A stretch of 64,000 nucleotides of DNA from Eutreptiella sp. 'Long Island Sound 2002' (lineage: Eukaryota; Euglenozoa; Euglenophyceae; Eutreptiales; Eutreptiaceae). Positions 22,720 to 35,317 of the stretch are shown piece by piece. The notes below the pieces were generated by a model. The model did not search any database. It worked only from the letters and a program-made list of their open reading frames with translations, and had not been told where the DNA came from. The position numbers and the translations under genes are program-made. Where the stretch lies: contig OZ038387.1 of assembly GCA_964036045.1 (NCBI GenBank), positions 57,506,427-57,570,426 on the forward strand, read 5' to 3'. The number at the start of each line of letters is the position of its first letter. Position 1 is the stretch's first letter.

Positions 22720-25700
22720 GGTGAAATGAGCCAATTTTTGAGCCCATTTTGGGGGCATTTTGGCCCCTCACAAGTCCAAAAAAGCCTTGAAAGTGGGTCT
22801 TGTGGTGAAGGGGATCACTTGCGAGCTGATTCCACTCTGTCAACGGCCTTCAATGTGTGACTCATGGGTGTCCCTCACCATTCATAGCTGGCGACCGCCA
22901 CAAACCAAGAACAAGCCGTATCTTTGGCTACATGGCTCAAAACGCCATTCCGAGGGCACCTAACTAATCCACCTAATCCACCCGCAATCCACTTTTTGTG
23001 GTTTCCACCCCTCAGAATTGCCTAAATGGACGCCTACACCCCCGTACCTAGGCCAGGTAGGCTGCGGCAAGCTGCAAGCTCAACCGAAACAGGTGGGTGC
23101 CCAAATGGGTCAACAGGGTCCAATGGGGCAAAAAACTGACTTTTCTCAAAAATGATCCTAGACCATGTGTGATGCTAAAACAAGTGTTTTTGGACTGTTT
23201 TGAACGTTTGGTGGCCCATCTTGGTCCTCTGAAAATCCCAAAATGCCTTGAAAATGGGCTGTTTTGGTACCAAAAATGGGTCAAAAATGGGTCAAAAACG
23301 CATTTTTCCAAAAATCATTCTAGACCATTTGGGGTGCACCAGGGGGTGAAATGAGCCAATTTTTGAGCCCATTTTGGGGGCATTTTGGCCCCTCACAAGT
23401 CCAAAAAAGCCTTGAAAGTGGGTCTTGTGGTGAAGGGGATCACTTGCAAGCCGATTCCACTCTATCAACGGCCTTCAATGTGTGACTCATTGGTGTCCCT
23501 CACCATTCATAGCTGATGTTCCCTGCCCCACCAGCTCGGTCCCAATATTCAGTCTTGATTTTGGTTTGGGGCTGTCGGCGGCCAATGTGCACAAGTTCTG
23601 GGGCTTTTGGGGCCCTTTTGGGGCGGTTCGTGGACATATTGTGGAGTTAGAGGGCCCTAGAGGGCCCTTCGGCACGGGGAAGTCTAGCAGCATGTGTAGA
23701 GTAGCCACTATTTCCTTGATTTGGCCGTTTTCAGCAGGTTCTAGGATGGTTTTGGGCAAAAAAAAAAAAAGGCTGATTTTGGCCCTAGATTGCAGATTTC
23801 GAAATGGAGGTCCGGCACTTGCGACACTTGTTCCCGGCCGCCACCATTGAGTTTCTGGCTCATACTTTGTGTGGTTGTCCCTCACACCCCATAGGTAGCA
23901 TCCACGAAAATTTTGGGCGAATCCCAAGCACCACGACGGAGATGTGATTTTCCCCCATTTCGCGCATGCTTGCTCCTTGCTTGCTTGCTTGCTCCCTCGC
24001 TGCTTGCTGCTTGCTTGCCAAACCTGTCGGGTCCACCCTAGACACTAAAGAGGGTTATAAAACCAAGACCGGTTCCACCAGCTCGGTGACCCTAACCCTA
24101 GCCCTCACCAGGATTGAATATTGCGACCAAGCTGGTGGGGGAAGGAACATTGTCTAGAAAACTTCAACGACAAATGAAGTACACATTGGAAAGTGGATGA
24201 GAGCGGCTCAAAAGGGGCTCAAAATGAGCTGTATTCATCCGTTTGGGCCCTGCAATTGGACTAGGATTATTTTTGCAAAACCATGGTGTTGACCCGTTTT
24301 TGAGCCATTTGTTGTCCCAAGTTGGCCCATTTTCAAGGCCGTTGGTGCCTTGAGAGGGGCCAAAATTGCTTGCAATGGGCTCAAAATGGTCTCATTCCAC
24401 TTGTTTGTGCACCCCAAATAGTATATTTGGAAGAACACATTTTGGATCCATTTTTGACCCGTTAGAACCCGTTTTCAAGGCATTTTGTGACTTTGGAGGG
24501 GCCAAAATGGCTTGCAATGGGCTCAAAAAGGGCACATTTCACTTGTTTAGGCAACCCAAATGGTCGGGGATCATTATTGGACAAACACTCTTTTGACCCA
24601 TTTTTGACCCACTTCTTGTCCCAAAACAGCCCAATTTCAAGGCATTGTGTGATTTTGGAGGGGCCAAAATGGTTTGCAATGGGCTCAAAATGGGCTCATT
24701 TCACTTGTTTGGGCACCCCAAATGGTCTAGGCTCATTGTTGGGAAAACACACTTTTGACCTATTTTTGACCCAATTTTGTCCCAAAATAGCCCAATTTCA
24801 AGGCATTTTGGGATTTTAGCAGGGCTAAAACGGGCCACCACGAGCTCAAAATGCGCCAAAAACACTCTTTTGGGGGCCTTTTGGGGGCGGTTCGCGGACA
24901 TATTGTGGAGTTAGAGGGCCCTAGAGGGCCCTTCGGCACGGGGAAGTCTAGCAGCATGTGTAGAGTAGCCACTATTTCCCTTGATTTGGCCGTTTTCAGC
25001 AGGTTCTAGGGTGGTTTTGGGCAAAAAAAAAAAAAAAGCTGATTTTGGCCCTAGATTGCAGATTTCGAAATGGAGGTCCGGCACTTGCGACACTTGTTCC
25101 CGGCCGCCACCATTGAGTTTCTGGCTCATACTTTGTGTGCTTGTCCCTCACACCCCATAGGTAGCATCCACGAAAATTTTGGGCGAATCCCAAGCACCAC
25201 GACGGAGATGTGATTTTCCCCCATTTCGCGCATGCTTGCTCCTTGCTTGCTTGCTTGCTGCTCGCTGCTTGCTGCTTGCTTGCCAAACCTGTCAGGTCCA
25301 CCCTAGACACTAAAGAGGGTTATAAAACCAAAACCGCGGTGATTCAAATTTGGCCAAATTTTTTGGTCGGTGGTACCTACTGGTATGAGGGACAACCACA
25401 CAAAGTATGAGCCAGAAACTCAATGGTGGCGGCCGGGAACAGGTGTCACAAGTGCCGGATCTCCACTTCGAAATCTGCAATCTAGGGCCAAAATCAGCCT
25501 TTTTTTTTTTTCGCCCAAAACCATCCTAGAACCTGCTGAAAACGGCCAAATCAAGGGAAATAGTGGCTACTCTACACATGCTGCTAGACTTCCCCGTGCC
25601 GAAGGGCCCTCTAGGGCCCTCTAACTCCACAATATGTCCGCGAACCACCCCCAAAAGGCCCCCAAAAGCCCCGAAGGTTGTGCACATTGGCCGCCGACAG

Positions 25701-28700
25701 CCCCAAGCCAAATACACACCATATCTTGGGCTACGTGGCTCAAAACGCGATTTCGAGCGCACCTGATCCCCCCCAACCACCCACTTTTGGTGGTTTCCTG
25801 CCCTCAAAATTGCCCTAATCGACGCCTAGACCCCCGTACCTAGGCCCAGTGGGCTGCGGCAAGCTGCAGGAGGTAACCCAAAGAGGTGGGTGCCAAAATG
25901 GGTCAACAAGGTCCACCGGGTGAAAAAAAATGACTTTTTTCAAAAATGATCCTAGACCACATGGAATGACAAAACAACAAAAGCCTCAGAACTTGTGCAC
26001 ATTGGCCGCCGACAGCCCCAAACCAAAATCAAGACTGAATATTGGGACCGAGCTGGTGGGGCAGGGAACATCAGCTATGAATGGTGAGGGACACCAATGA
26101 GTCACACATTGAAGGCCGTTGACAGAGTGGAATCGGCTTGCAAGTGATCCCCTTCACCACAAGACCCACTTTCAAGGCTTTTTTGGACTTGTGAGGGGCC
26201 AAAATGCCCCCAAAATGGGCTCAAAAATTGGCTCATTTCACCCGTTGGTGCACCCCAAATGGTCTGGGATGATTCTTGGAAAAATGCGTTTTTGACCCAT
26301 TTTTGACCCATTTTTGGTCCCAAAACAGCCCATTTTCAAGGCATTTTGGGATTTTCGGAGGACCAAAATGGGCCACCAAACGTTCAAAACAGTCCAAAAA
26401 CACTTGTTTTAGCATCACACATGGTCTAGGATCATTTTTGAGAAAAGTCAGTTTTTTGCCCCTATTGGACCCTGTTGACCCATTTGGGCACCCACCTGTT
26501 TCGGTTTGAGCTTGCAGCTTGCCGCAGCCTACCTGGCCTAGGTACGGGGGTGTAAGCGTCCATTTAGGCAATTCTGAGGGGTGGAAACCACAAAAAGTGG
26601 GGGGCTGCGGGTGGATTAGGTGGATTAGTTAGGTGCCCTCGGAATCGCGTTTTGAGCCATGTAGCCAAAGATATGGCTTGTTCTTGGTTTGTGGCGGTTG
26701 CCAGCTATGAATGGTGAGGGACACCCATGAGTCACACATTGAAGGCCGTTGACAGAGTGGAATCGGCTTGCAAGTGATCCCCTTCACCACAAGGCCCACT
26801 TTCAAGGCTTTTTTGGACTTGTGAGGGGCCAAAATGCCCCCAAAATGGGCTCAAAAATTGGCTCATTTCACCCGTTGGTGCACCCCAAATGGTCTAGGAT
26901 GATTCTTGGAAAAATGCGTTTTTGACCCATTTTTGACCCATTTTTGGTACCAAAACAGCCCATTTTCAAGGCATTTTGGGATTTTCGGAGGACCAAAATG
27001 GGCCACCACAAGCTCAAAACAATCCAAAAACACTTGTTTTAGCATCACACATGGTCTAGGATCATTTTTGAGAAAAGTCAGTTTTTTGCCCCATTGGTCC
27101 GTGTTGACCCATTTGCGCACCCACCTCTTTCGGTTTGAGCTTGCAGCTTGCCGCAGCCTACCGGGCCTAGGTACGGGGGTGTAGGCGTCCATGTAGGCAA
27201 TTCTGAGGGGTGGAAACCACAAAAAGTGGGGGATTGCGGGTGGATTAGGTGCCCTCGGAATCGCGTTTTGAGCCATGTAGCCAAAGATATGGCTTGTTCT
27301 TGGTTTGTGGCTGTTGCCAGCCAGTCTACACAAAATTTGGGGCTTCTGGGGGCCTTTTTGGACCGTTTCCGGGACATATGGTGGAATTCGAGGGCCGCAA
27401 AGGGCTCGGTGACATGGGAAAGTCAAGCCGCACATAGAGTGTACCCACCCTTTCCCTTCGTTTGGCCGTTTTGAATGGGTTTCTAGGGCTGTTTTGGCCC
27501 AAAAATGGCTGTTTTTGGCCCTAAATTGCACTTTTGGAAATCAAGGTCCGCCACTTGCGACAATTGTTCCCGGCCGCCACCGTTGAGTTTATTGCTTGAA
27601 CTTTGTGTGGTTGTCCCTCACACCCATAGGTATCATCCACCAAAATTTCACCCAAATCCGAAGCACCACGACGGAATTCTGATTTTTCCCCATTTCGAGC
27701 GTGCTGCTGCTTGCTGCTTGCTTGCTATTGTTGCTGCTGCTAAACCTGGTAGGTCCACCCTAGACCCTAAAAAGGGTTATAAAACCAAGACTGGTTCCAC
27801 CAGCTCGGTGAAAAGACCATATCTTGGGCTACGTGGCTCAAAACGCGATTTCGAGCGCACCTGATCCACCCGCAACCACCTTCTTTTGGTGGTTTCCACC
27901 CCTCAAAATTGCCCTAACCGACGCCTAGACCCCCGTACCTAGGCCCAGTGGGCTGCGGCAAGCTGCAGGAGGTAGCCCAAAGAGGTGGGTGCCAAAATGG
28001 GTCAACAAGGTCCACCGGGTGCAAAAAAATGACTTTTTTCAAAAATGATCCTAGACCACATGGAATGCCAAAACAAGTGTTTTTGGCGCGTTTTGAGCTC
28101 GTGGTGGCCCGTTTTAGCCCTGCTAAAATCACAAAATGCCTTGAAATTGGGCTATTTTGGGACAAAAATGGGTCAAAAATAGGTCAAAAGTGTGTTTTCC
28201 CCAAAAATGAGCCTAGACCATTTGGGGTGCCTAAACAAGTGAAATGAGCCCATTTTGAGCCCATTGCAAACCATTTTGGCCCCTCTAAAATCACACAATG
28301 CCTTGAAATTGGGCTGTTTTGGGACAAGAAGTGGGTCAAAAATGGGTCAAAAGAGTGTTTGTCCAAAAATGATCCCCGACCATTTGGGTTGCCTAAACAA
28401 GTGAAATGTGCCCTTTTTGAGCCCATTGCAAGCCCCTCCAAAGTCACAAAATGCCTTGAAAACGGGTTCTAACGGGTCAAAAATGGATCCAAATTGTGTT
28501 CTTCCAAATATACCCTTGGACTATTTGGGGTGCACCAACAAGTGGAATGAGACCATTTTGAGCCCATTGCAAGCAATTTTGGCCCCTCTCAAGGCACAAA
28601 CGGCCTTGAAAATGGGCCAATTTGGTACAACAAATGGCTCAAAAACGGGTCAACACCATGGTTTTGCAAAAATAATCCTAGTCCAATTGCAGGGTCCAAA

Positions 28701-28970
28701 CGGATGAATACAGCTCATTTTGAGCCCCTTTTGAGCCGCTCTCATCCACTTTCCAATGTGTACTTCATTTGTCGTTGAAGTTTTCTAGACAATGTTCCTT
28801 CCCCCACCAGCTTGGTCGCAATATTCAATCCTGGTGAGGGCTAGGGTTAGGGTCACCGAGCTGGTGGAACCGGTCTTGGTTTTATAACCCTCTTTAGTGT
28901 TTAGGGTGGACCCGACAGGTTTGGCAAGCAAGCAAGCAACAAGCATGCGCGAAATGGGGGGAAATCACAT
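22720..28970. repeat. Mosaic of direct and inverted repeat modules
   Basis: Related modules occur in both orientations. About 22980-23600 matches the reverse complement of 25985-26600, with a further inverted copy at about 26600-27200. About 23960-24860 matches the reverse complement of 28060-28960. About 24881-25150 matches the reverse complement of 25390-25665. Within modules there are diverged tandem units of about 140-165 bp with words such as CAATGGGCTCAAAATGG and CCATTTTGACCC. Long open frames here (up to 222 codons at 26863-27531) arise from this periodicity and are not annotated as genes. Confidence 0.82.
24881..25665. repeat. Large inverted repeat with about 240-bp spacer
   Basis: The left arm 24881-25150 and right arm 25390-25665 are near-perfect reverse complements, including a matching A15/T12 homopolymer and the palindromic block AGAGGGCCCTAGAGGGCCCT. 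The spacer holds a (GCTT)n-rich tract and GGTTATAAAACC. A third copy of the arm lies at about 23610-23880 in the left-arm orientation. Confidence 0.85.
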
Positions 28971-29232
28971 CTCCATCCTGGTGCTTGGGATTGGGCCGCC
29001 TTTTGGGCGTCTTTGGTGCCCATGGACCGTCTGGCCCCTTTGGCGCCCATTGACTCCAAAGGGCGGCCGTTTGGCAACTAACGGTTGGCCGGAGCCCCCT
29101 TGGGGAGGGGGGGGGGATAGTTGGGTCCTAGGACCCGTGGAGCCGCACCCCCCAAGCTGAAGACACGTAAATAAACTACACCTGGCGCACAAGGGTTCGA
29201 GGAACGTGGGCAGAGGGGGCGACTGCACGGCT
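28971..29232. other. Spacer between repeat mosaic and minus-strand gene
   Basis: Contains a G-run and a GGCGCCC-rich stretch. It probably holds the 3' untranslated region and terminator of the gene on its right. No specific signal was identified. Confidence 0.4.
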
Positions 29233-32200
29233 TCACACCCGTTGTGAGATAGCTGCAACCCACCGGTCGCTCAGCTCATCGTGCTTCTGACGCAGCAGGG
29301 ACACCAGAGCCAATCGCGTGTCGTGCTTCTTGCTCTCACGAGTGGCCCGGTCAATATTGACCCCAGTAGATGATGAGGCACTAGACAAGCACCGGATCCG
29401 CTCCGCCATCTGCTCAAGTTCCTCTGACGCCGTGATCATCTTCTTGACAGCTTCAATGTCATCTGCGCCCTACAGGGGCAGCAGACACAGGTGGGGCATA
29501 AATGACTCATCATGGGGGGGGAGGGGGTTGCTTCCTGCATGGCAGAGAAACACCGGCCATGTAATTGCCCCCGGCCTTTCTAAAATGCACCATGACAGAT
29601 CAAAATGAACCAACAAGGCATTCTTTTCAACCTTTCCAGGTGGGTTGGTAGGTATCCTAAAAGTGGTGTCAGGAAAATCCCTTATTTGCGTATGTCTTGG
29701 AATTGGGACGGTTTCTGTCATTTGTCTCCAGACCTCAGCAAAGGCAAACCCTCCCGTACAAAGGCACCCAGAGATGATCACCGTTGACACCATCACTCTC
29801 CACAAAAGAGAGACTACAGCCCCATTGTGCAAAGAGTGGTAGGGAATCACACCCTTCTACTTTGGTAAGGAGGAGGGAAGTCATGAGCATGAGCATGAGC
29901 GGCACCCGGACTCAATAAGAGCAATAGGTGTAAAAAACGATGAGGTGAGAGCGACAGGTCATGTCTCATCCCTGCAGCAATGTCCACAGTGAATAGCCTT
30001 ACACACATTCCACATCTCACAAAAGAGGAAACAAATCATATGGCCCCCCTATGGCGCCACAATGACGACTTTCATTTGCAACTGTTCTTGTAAAAGCCAC
30101 ATCCAAGTGCAATATCCAGCAATAACCACTATTGATCCCATTGTAACCCACATAGAGCACAAAATTCAGTGTCAAATTGCCAGAAAAATCTACATCGCAG
30201 GTGTGCTGCAGGCGCCGCCGTGGAACCACCCCCAGATACAAAGCTGTGTCCAAAAATCCTCCCTGAAAATAGCCAATCCCCTCACCCAACAATGCACTAT
30301 CATTAACTCCCAATTTTATTTAATTAATTATTGTACGCACCCCAACTTGATGTGGCCCCATACACCAAGGTGATACATATGCACTTCAATTACTTGGTGC
30401 CTTGAATTCACCATTCTCGAAGAATTTCCTGCTACTCTGATACTCCTCAATGCTCTGCCAAATCCCAGGACCGCTCGGACTGACAGCTCCAGATCGAACA
30501 CGACCATGGTGCACACAATTGCTCTGGATGCTCGGTTGGTGCTCTGTAACTGCTGCAATACAGTTTTGAACGGCCCCCAAGAGCCCCCGAATCCCCTAGA
30601 CACCTGCTGGAACCGCAAGGTTGTTCTATTAAAAATGCTCTAACATTCGGTTTGCAACACCACGTGCATCTGCTGAAGCTTCCAGCCGAAGCTTCCAGAC
30701 AACGTCACATCACCTTTCACCGAGCGTCGTGGGGTGCCTAAGGCTAACCAAACTGATTCTGCTTACACCGGGAACTTTTTTGCTGTCTAAATTGCACCAC
30801 TGGCCATTGCTTGCCTGCAATGGTCTTCTTTGCCGAATCCCAGAAACAAGTGCCTGGCTGCTGGGAGGACAGAGTTGACGAATGTGATGGTTTCCGTGCG
30901 TTGCATGTCAGCACCACAGGAGAAGCGAGAAGAATTCCCCTTATTGTCAGGACATCCGGCACGCACGATTGGGGTGACGACCAGGTGATGCCCCAAATTG
31001 CACGCTTGGGGCAAAATTCGCAAGGAAAGGCGGTGGCTGGAGTTGGCTGGGGATTCTTGGGTGAACCTCCATGACAGTGCACATATCTCACACCTGGAAG
31101 GAACAGGCCTTGGGGATCATCTGCCGCACATTGTCCAGTGATTCCAGGAGGGTCTCACGAGCCTCCCCAAAATGAGCCCGGGCATCTGCCAGGGTCATGT
31201 AAAGGCCCGCAGCCCCTTCCGCAGAAAAATTGGCACGCTTGCGAGCACGCTTTATGCAGTCCTCAGCACGAAGCAACACACGGCTAATGGAAGCCTCAAG
31301 CTCCATTTTGAACTCTCCGGCTTGTGTCTGTGACAGAAGTGCAAAAGAGCAGCAGTAGTCATTGTGGAGGGACTTCCCTTTGTGCTACTGTGGGTTTGTC
31401 CAGCACAGACGTGATGCGTTTACGTCAGGACATTATGGTTCAGGAATTACGTTCTCTTGGTTCTTAAAAAGCACCTGAGTGCAGTATTTTGGTGCACGTG
31501 TTCCGGTCAACTCACGGTGGGTGACAGGCATTACCGACGGCGTTTGATGGTCTAGCAGTGGCGGTTGATGGTTGACGGACGGCAGTTGGTTGGTCACCGC
31601 TCCACGCTTGGAGAGTTGTGTCAAACAGGAGCAGATTTGGCGTTTGCCCAATATGAGTTCTTTGCGCGGGCAAATATACCACTACTCACCATACTACTCG
31701 CCATGGAAAATGGGAAACTATCCGTCAGCGAAGCAAAGAGGACCCCTCCACAAGATGATGTGTGGACCGCTGCATCGGACACACCTCGTCCATCACCTGC
31801 TGCAATACATTGGAAGCGGCCTCTTCGAACAGCAACATAGCCTGCACGGTGTGGCGCATCATGTTGTCCGTGCAATGCTTCGCATCCCGGGGCATCAGCC
31901 GTGTACAGTATGAAATCAATTCCGCATCGTTCGGAGGATCTGCTGTGGAGGCTAAAGTCGATACAAGGGCGTCGAAAAGCTCGGAATACCGGGCTGGAGT
32001 TGCAGTGTCGTTGCCAAATAGCGTAGGCTCGTGCACGGTACCCTTGACAATAAACAAATATGCAGACCGTGCTCTCAACTCTCCAACCTACTGCCCAAAC
32101 GTGAACGCCCACGACTACCTAGATACAGTCCGATTGTAGCTGTCCGGTCTGTCAGCGGGGTGGGGGGGGGAGGTGGGTACTCCCCGCCGACACATTGCAT

Positions 32201-33144
32201 GGGCCATGCCATGATCCAGAATTGCAGAAGGTGCGGCAACGGCAATGGGCAGGGCTGTTCTGTAACAGCCAACAACGAACAATTCCCTTTTACTTTACCA
32301 CAATCCTTCTAATATTTAGTAGCAGGCTGGTGACACCACTTCCACCACGTACCACGAAATGAGCGCCCTGTGTTATTGCCTTCACGTCGGCTCATTGAGT
32401 GGGATTGTAGCAGGGCACATGGAGCATGCAGGATTCATCCTGCTGCAGCCCCGCTCCATGCGCCCCCGTCAAGTCCAGAAATGACTCGATAGCCGATTTG
32501 CAACCATCTTTGAATGGTGATGGCGAATGCATTAACGCTTTGTCCCACAGGCGATGCAAACTACGGGGGCTTATTCTGCCCCAACGGCCAAATGCCTGCA
32601 CTGTGCACACACCACACTGAGGGCGCCAGCAGCCACACTTCCTTGTCTACCATGGCCATGAGTCTGCGCGGCCATTTTGTGCGGGGCTCTCAAGTCATTT
32701 CGGGTGGGGGAAGGGGTCGTGCCATCAGTAGCAGTTGGTCACCCCACGGAGCGGGAAATTCCACCATCTGTGGGAGGGGAGCTAAAACCTCCTATTACCT
32801 CTATTCAGACCACCTTCAATGCTCCTAACAGGGCAGGTGCTCGCAGTTGAGGCTCCTTCCTCCCACCAGTGTTCAGTGCCTACCTTTGACTGAACCTGCA
32901 CCATATCCCATAGCGCTAGGACCTGCACTGACAAGGAGAGAGCCACCTTCACTGACTTGAGCCATGAGGCAAGAACATTGTCCTTCTTTGACATCAGGGC
33001 CTGGGAGCCGTACACCTGCACATCCCCATTGCCACCTTTGAAAACACCTTTGTTATCAAGGAGAGCGAGTGTCTCGCGAGATTGTGCAGCAGCCCGTTCT
33101 GCCTTTTCTGAAAACTTGTGCACTTGACCTTGAAAGTCTGACAT
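29233..33144 (-). CDS. Five-exon gene for an unrecognised helical protein (about 399 residues)
   Basis: Proposed exons, minus strand: 33144-32884 (ATG), 32595-32419, 32087-31797, 31327-31094, 29469-29233 (TGA). Every proposed exon is a whole number of codons, so all introns are phase 0. Donors include AAG|GTAGGC, CAG|GTGATG and CAG|GTGTGA; acceptors include CAGTAG|G and CTGTAG|G. Exon 2 is the weakest call, since its donor CAT|GTGCCC is poor. The product is rich in Ala, Glu, Leu, Arg and Lys. Likely helical stretches are KFSEKAERAAAQSRETLALL, SISRVLLRAEDCIKRARKR and ITASEELEQMAERIRCL. There is no signal peptide or membrane segment, so a soluble protein with coiled-coil character is likely. 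I do not recognise the family. Confidence 0.6.
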
Positions 33145-35309
33145 AATTGCCAAACTTCTGCAGAAAGATAAGAGCCAAACCAAACCAGGCCTGTTGGAAC
33201 TGTCCAGGGCCCCGGGCTTCAGGCGCAACACACCATAGCGACACGTGCACACACTTGTGGGACGGTGCGCACAGTGAGAAGTTTCAGAGGAAAGTGTCCC
33301 AGCCCTGGACACCTTGCCAAAGATCTGGGTGTGTGAGGAGCGGCAATGACAGGGGGAGTGGAGGTTGCCAGAAAAGCTCAGTACTGGTTTGGGTTTTCAA
33401 GAGGAAATTGTCTCCATTGTTTGTCCACAGATGGTGGGGATATGTAATTTGGGTAACCCCCTCCCCTTGCGCAGGCATGCCAAAAAATCAGGAAAACCAT
33501 GGTCCCACGGGGTTCTTGTCCTTAGCCACAATCCGATGATGGTCGTCACCCTCCGGGGTAACACCGATGACACCTCAGTTTGCTTGTTCGGGCAAAGCGG
33601 CGGAGCCGCGATCATCATTGTGTTCAAACGCGGTGGAGCCGCGGCCACCGTTCCAACAAGGCGGCAAAGCCAGGGGCATGTGTTCCGTTGTCCAGGCGTT
33701 CAGGCACCCCTCTTGATCACCCCTGCCCTTGCACTCGGCGCCTCCTTAATCGCTGCCACTCACTTATGTCCACGCTGAACCCTGAGTCATTGGAGTCCCT
33801 TGACGACTCTGTTGCCATGTCTGTGACTACAGGCTTAGACAAGCTTGTGCGAGGGCTGGGTGGGTGCCCGTGCTTGTGCGAGGGGTGAGTGGGTAGGTGA
33901 GAGTGAAACTGTTGTCCCTCTGCTTGCAGCCCAAAAAGCTCCCCATACCCCTCCTCTCCATGGGACCTGCTCCAAGGGAACCAAAGGGGCAGAGTCTACA
34001 GGACTGGATAGGGGTGGGGTTGGATTGTCATAAAGGTTCAGTAAATGCGCCGGTCAGCCGGTCAGTACTTCCAAGTGCACGCATAGTTTTTGAGTTGTTA
34101 GAAATAAATTGTTGACACTGCGCATCCCAACCAGCGGGAAGAGTATTTTCAATTGGTGAGAGGGGACAATTGGCCCTCTAATCACAAGTGCTGCTTCTAT
34201 CCTTGGCGTCCCTCCCATGTTGGTACTGTCTAATTACCACCCAGATAATACACAGAAAACAGGATACCAATTGTACTCTAAGTTCAAGTACTTGCAGAAG
34301 TCCTGCCCTACTTTCAAACACAAATGGGACCTTTTCTGTTCACTGCAGGCCGGTCAGCAAAAAGATCGGCTCAGACATTCAGCAAAGGTGTTATATGACT
34401 TTCTATTACAATGGTGGAGCACACAGCAACCAGCTGTACTGTAACTGTACATGTGCTGCAATCTCTGCTTTTCTTTTCAACACCACATATTATACTACTG
34501 TACATACCAAATCAATACATCTTGAACTGTGCCAGGCAGGGCTAAAGCTGCCACAGAATGCATGAATGAATGAATGAATGTTGGGGCCGTCATGCACACA
34601 AGGTCTTTTCCAAGACAGTGAAATTGAATGGAGGGTGCTGAACACCACTCATGTGGAACTGCAACATAGGGCCAGGGGCTTCTTGATCACCAAATTACCC
34701 ATCAGTGCCGCACAGCATTCCTAGGCATCTTGCCATTGGTTTTTGCCCCCTTGTTTGTGCAGTGTGCCGGTAGGAAAGAATGTAGACCAGGTCAAAGCCA
34801 CAGGGCCAAGGGCGGATTCATCTACCGAAATAGGCTTACAGTCTGACAGCTCTTTTCCAGGGTGGACTGGATCACCTATGTCAGCACATGGGTTGAACTG
34901 TGTGTGTGGGTGTGGGAGGGGGGGAGTCCTAGATCCCCATCCGGTGCATCTGACTGTACCTTCTGAGGCTTGGGGAGCGCTCATCCCGGCTATCAGTGGC
35001 GGTGGGTGCGGTGCAGCGAACCTCCTCCGATTAGGATGGAAAAGGGGTGGGGGGTTGGACAGCACGGGCAGAAGAAAAAACCTGGACACACATTGTGCGT
35101 GCTGCACATCCCTTAGGTTCTGTGAAGAACTTCGGGTGTTTTCAAACCTTCCCATCATGGGAAATCATCCACTGCCGTGCCCGAAGAGAGGATGTTGGAC
35201 CAACGTGGGGAGTTGCATGCATATTGCGGAAGCGACACATTGGACAGAAAACCGCACACATGTTGCAAATACTGCAGCCGAGCAATGATGGCTATTGCTA
35301 CTGCTCCTT
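33145..35309. other. No gene recognised
   Basis: This is the presumed upstream region of the minus-strand gene and the left flank of the hAT-type element. Frames at 33147-33539 (+) and 34743-35288 (+) lack recognisable domains. A short GAATGAATGAATGAATG tract occurs near 34565. Confidence 0.4.
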
Positions 35310-35317
35310 TAGGGTAC

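Noticed and set aside
23750-23775. Poly-A run as a possible retroposon tail (also near 25025)
   Set aside because: The same run recurs inside each copy of the module and as poly-T in inverted copies, so it is internal to the repeat.
24085-24110. CCCTAACCCTAG telomere-like word (reverse at about 28845)
   Set aside because: Only two telomere-like units, embedded in repeat modules on both strands, so not a telomere array.
24495-24515. AGCCATTTTGGC on the reverse strand, a 12-base match to the dinoflagellate spliced-leader core
   Set aside because: It sits in a repeat full of similar CCATTTTGGCCC words, the flanking leader bases do not match, and no gene start follows.
26863-27531. 222-codon minus-strand ORF
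   Set aside because: It lies wholly in repeat modules. Its text recurs in other modules with different frames and stops.
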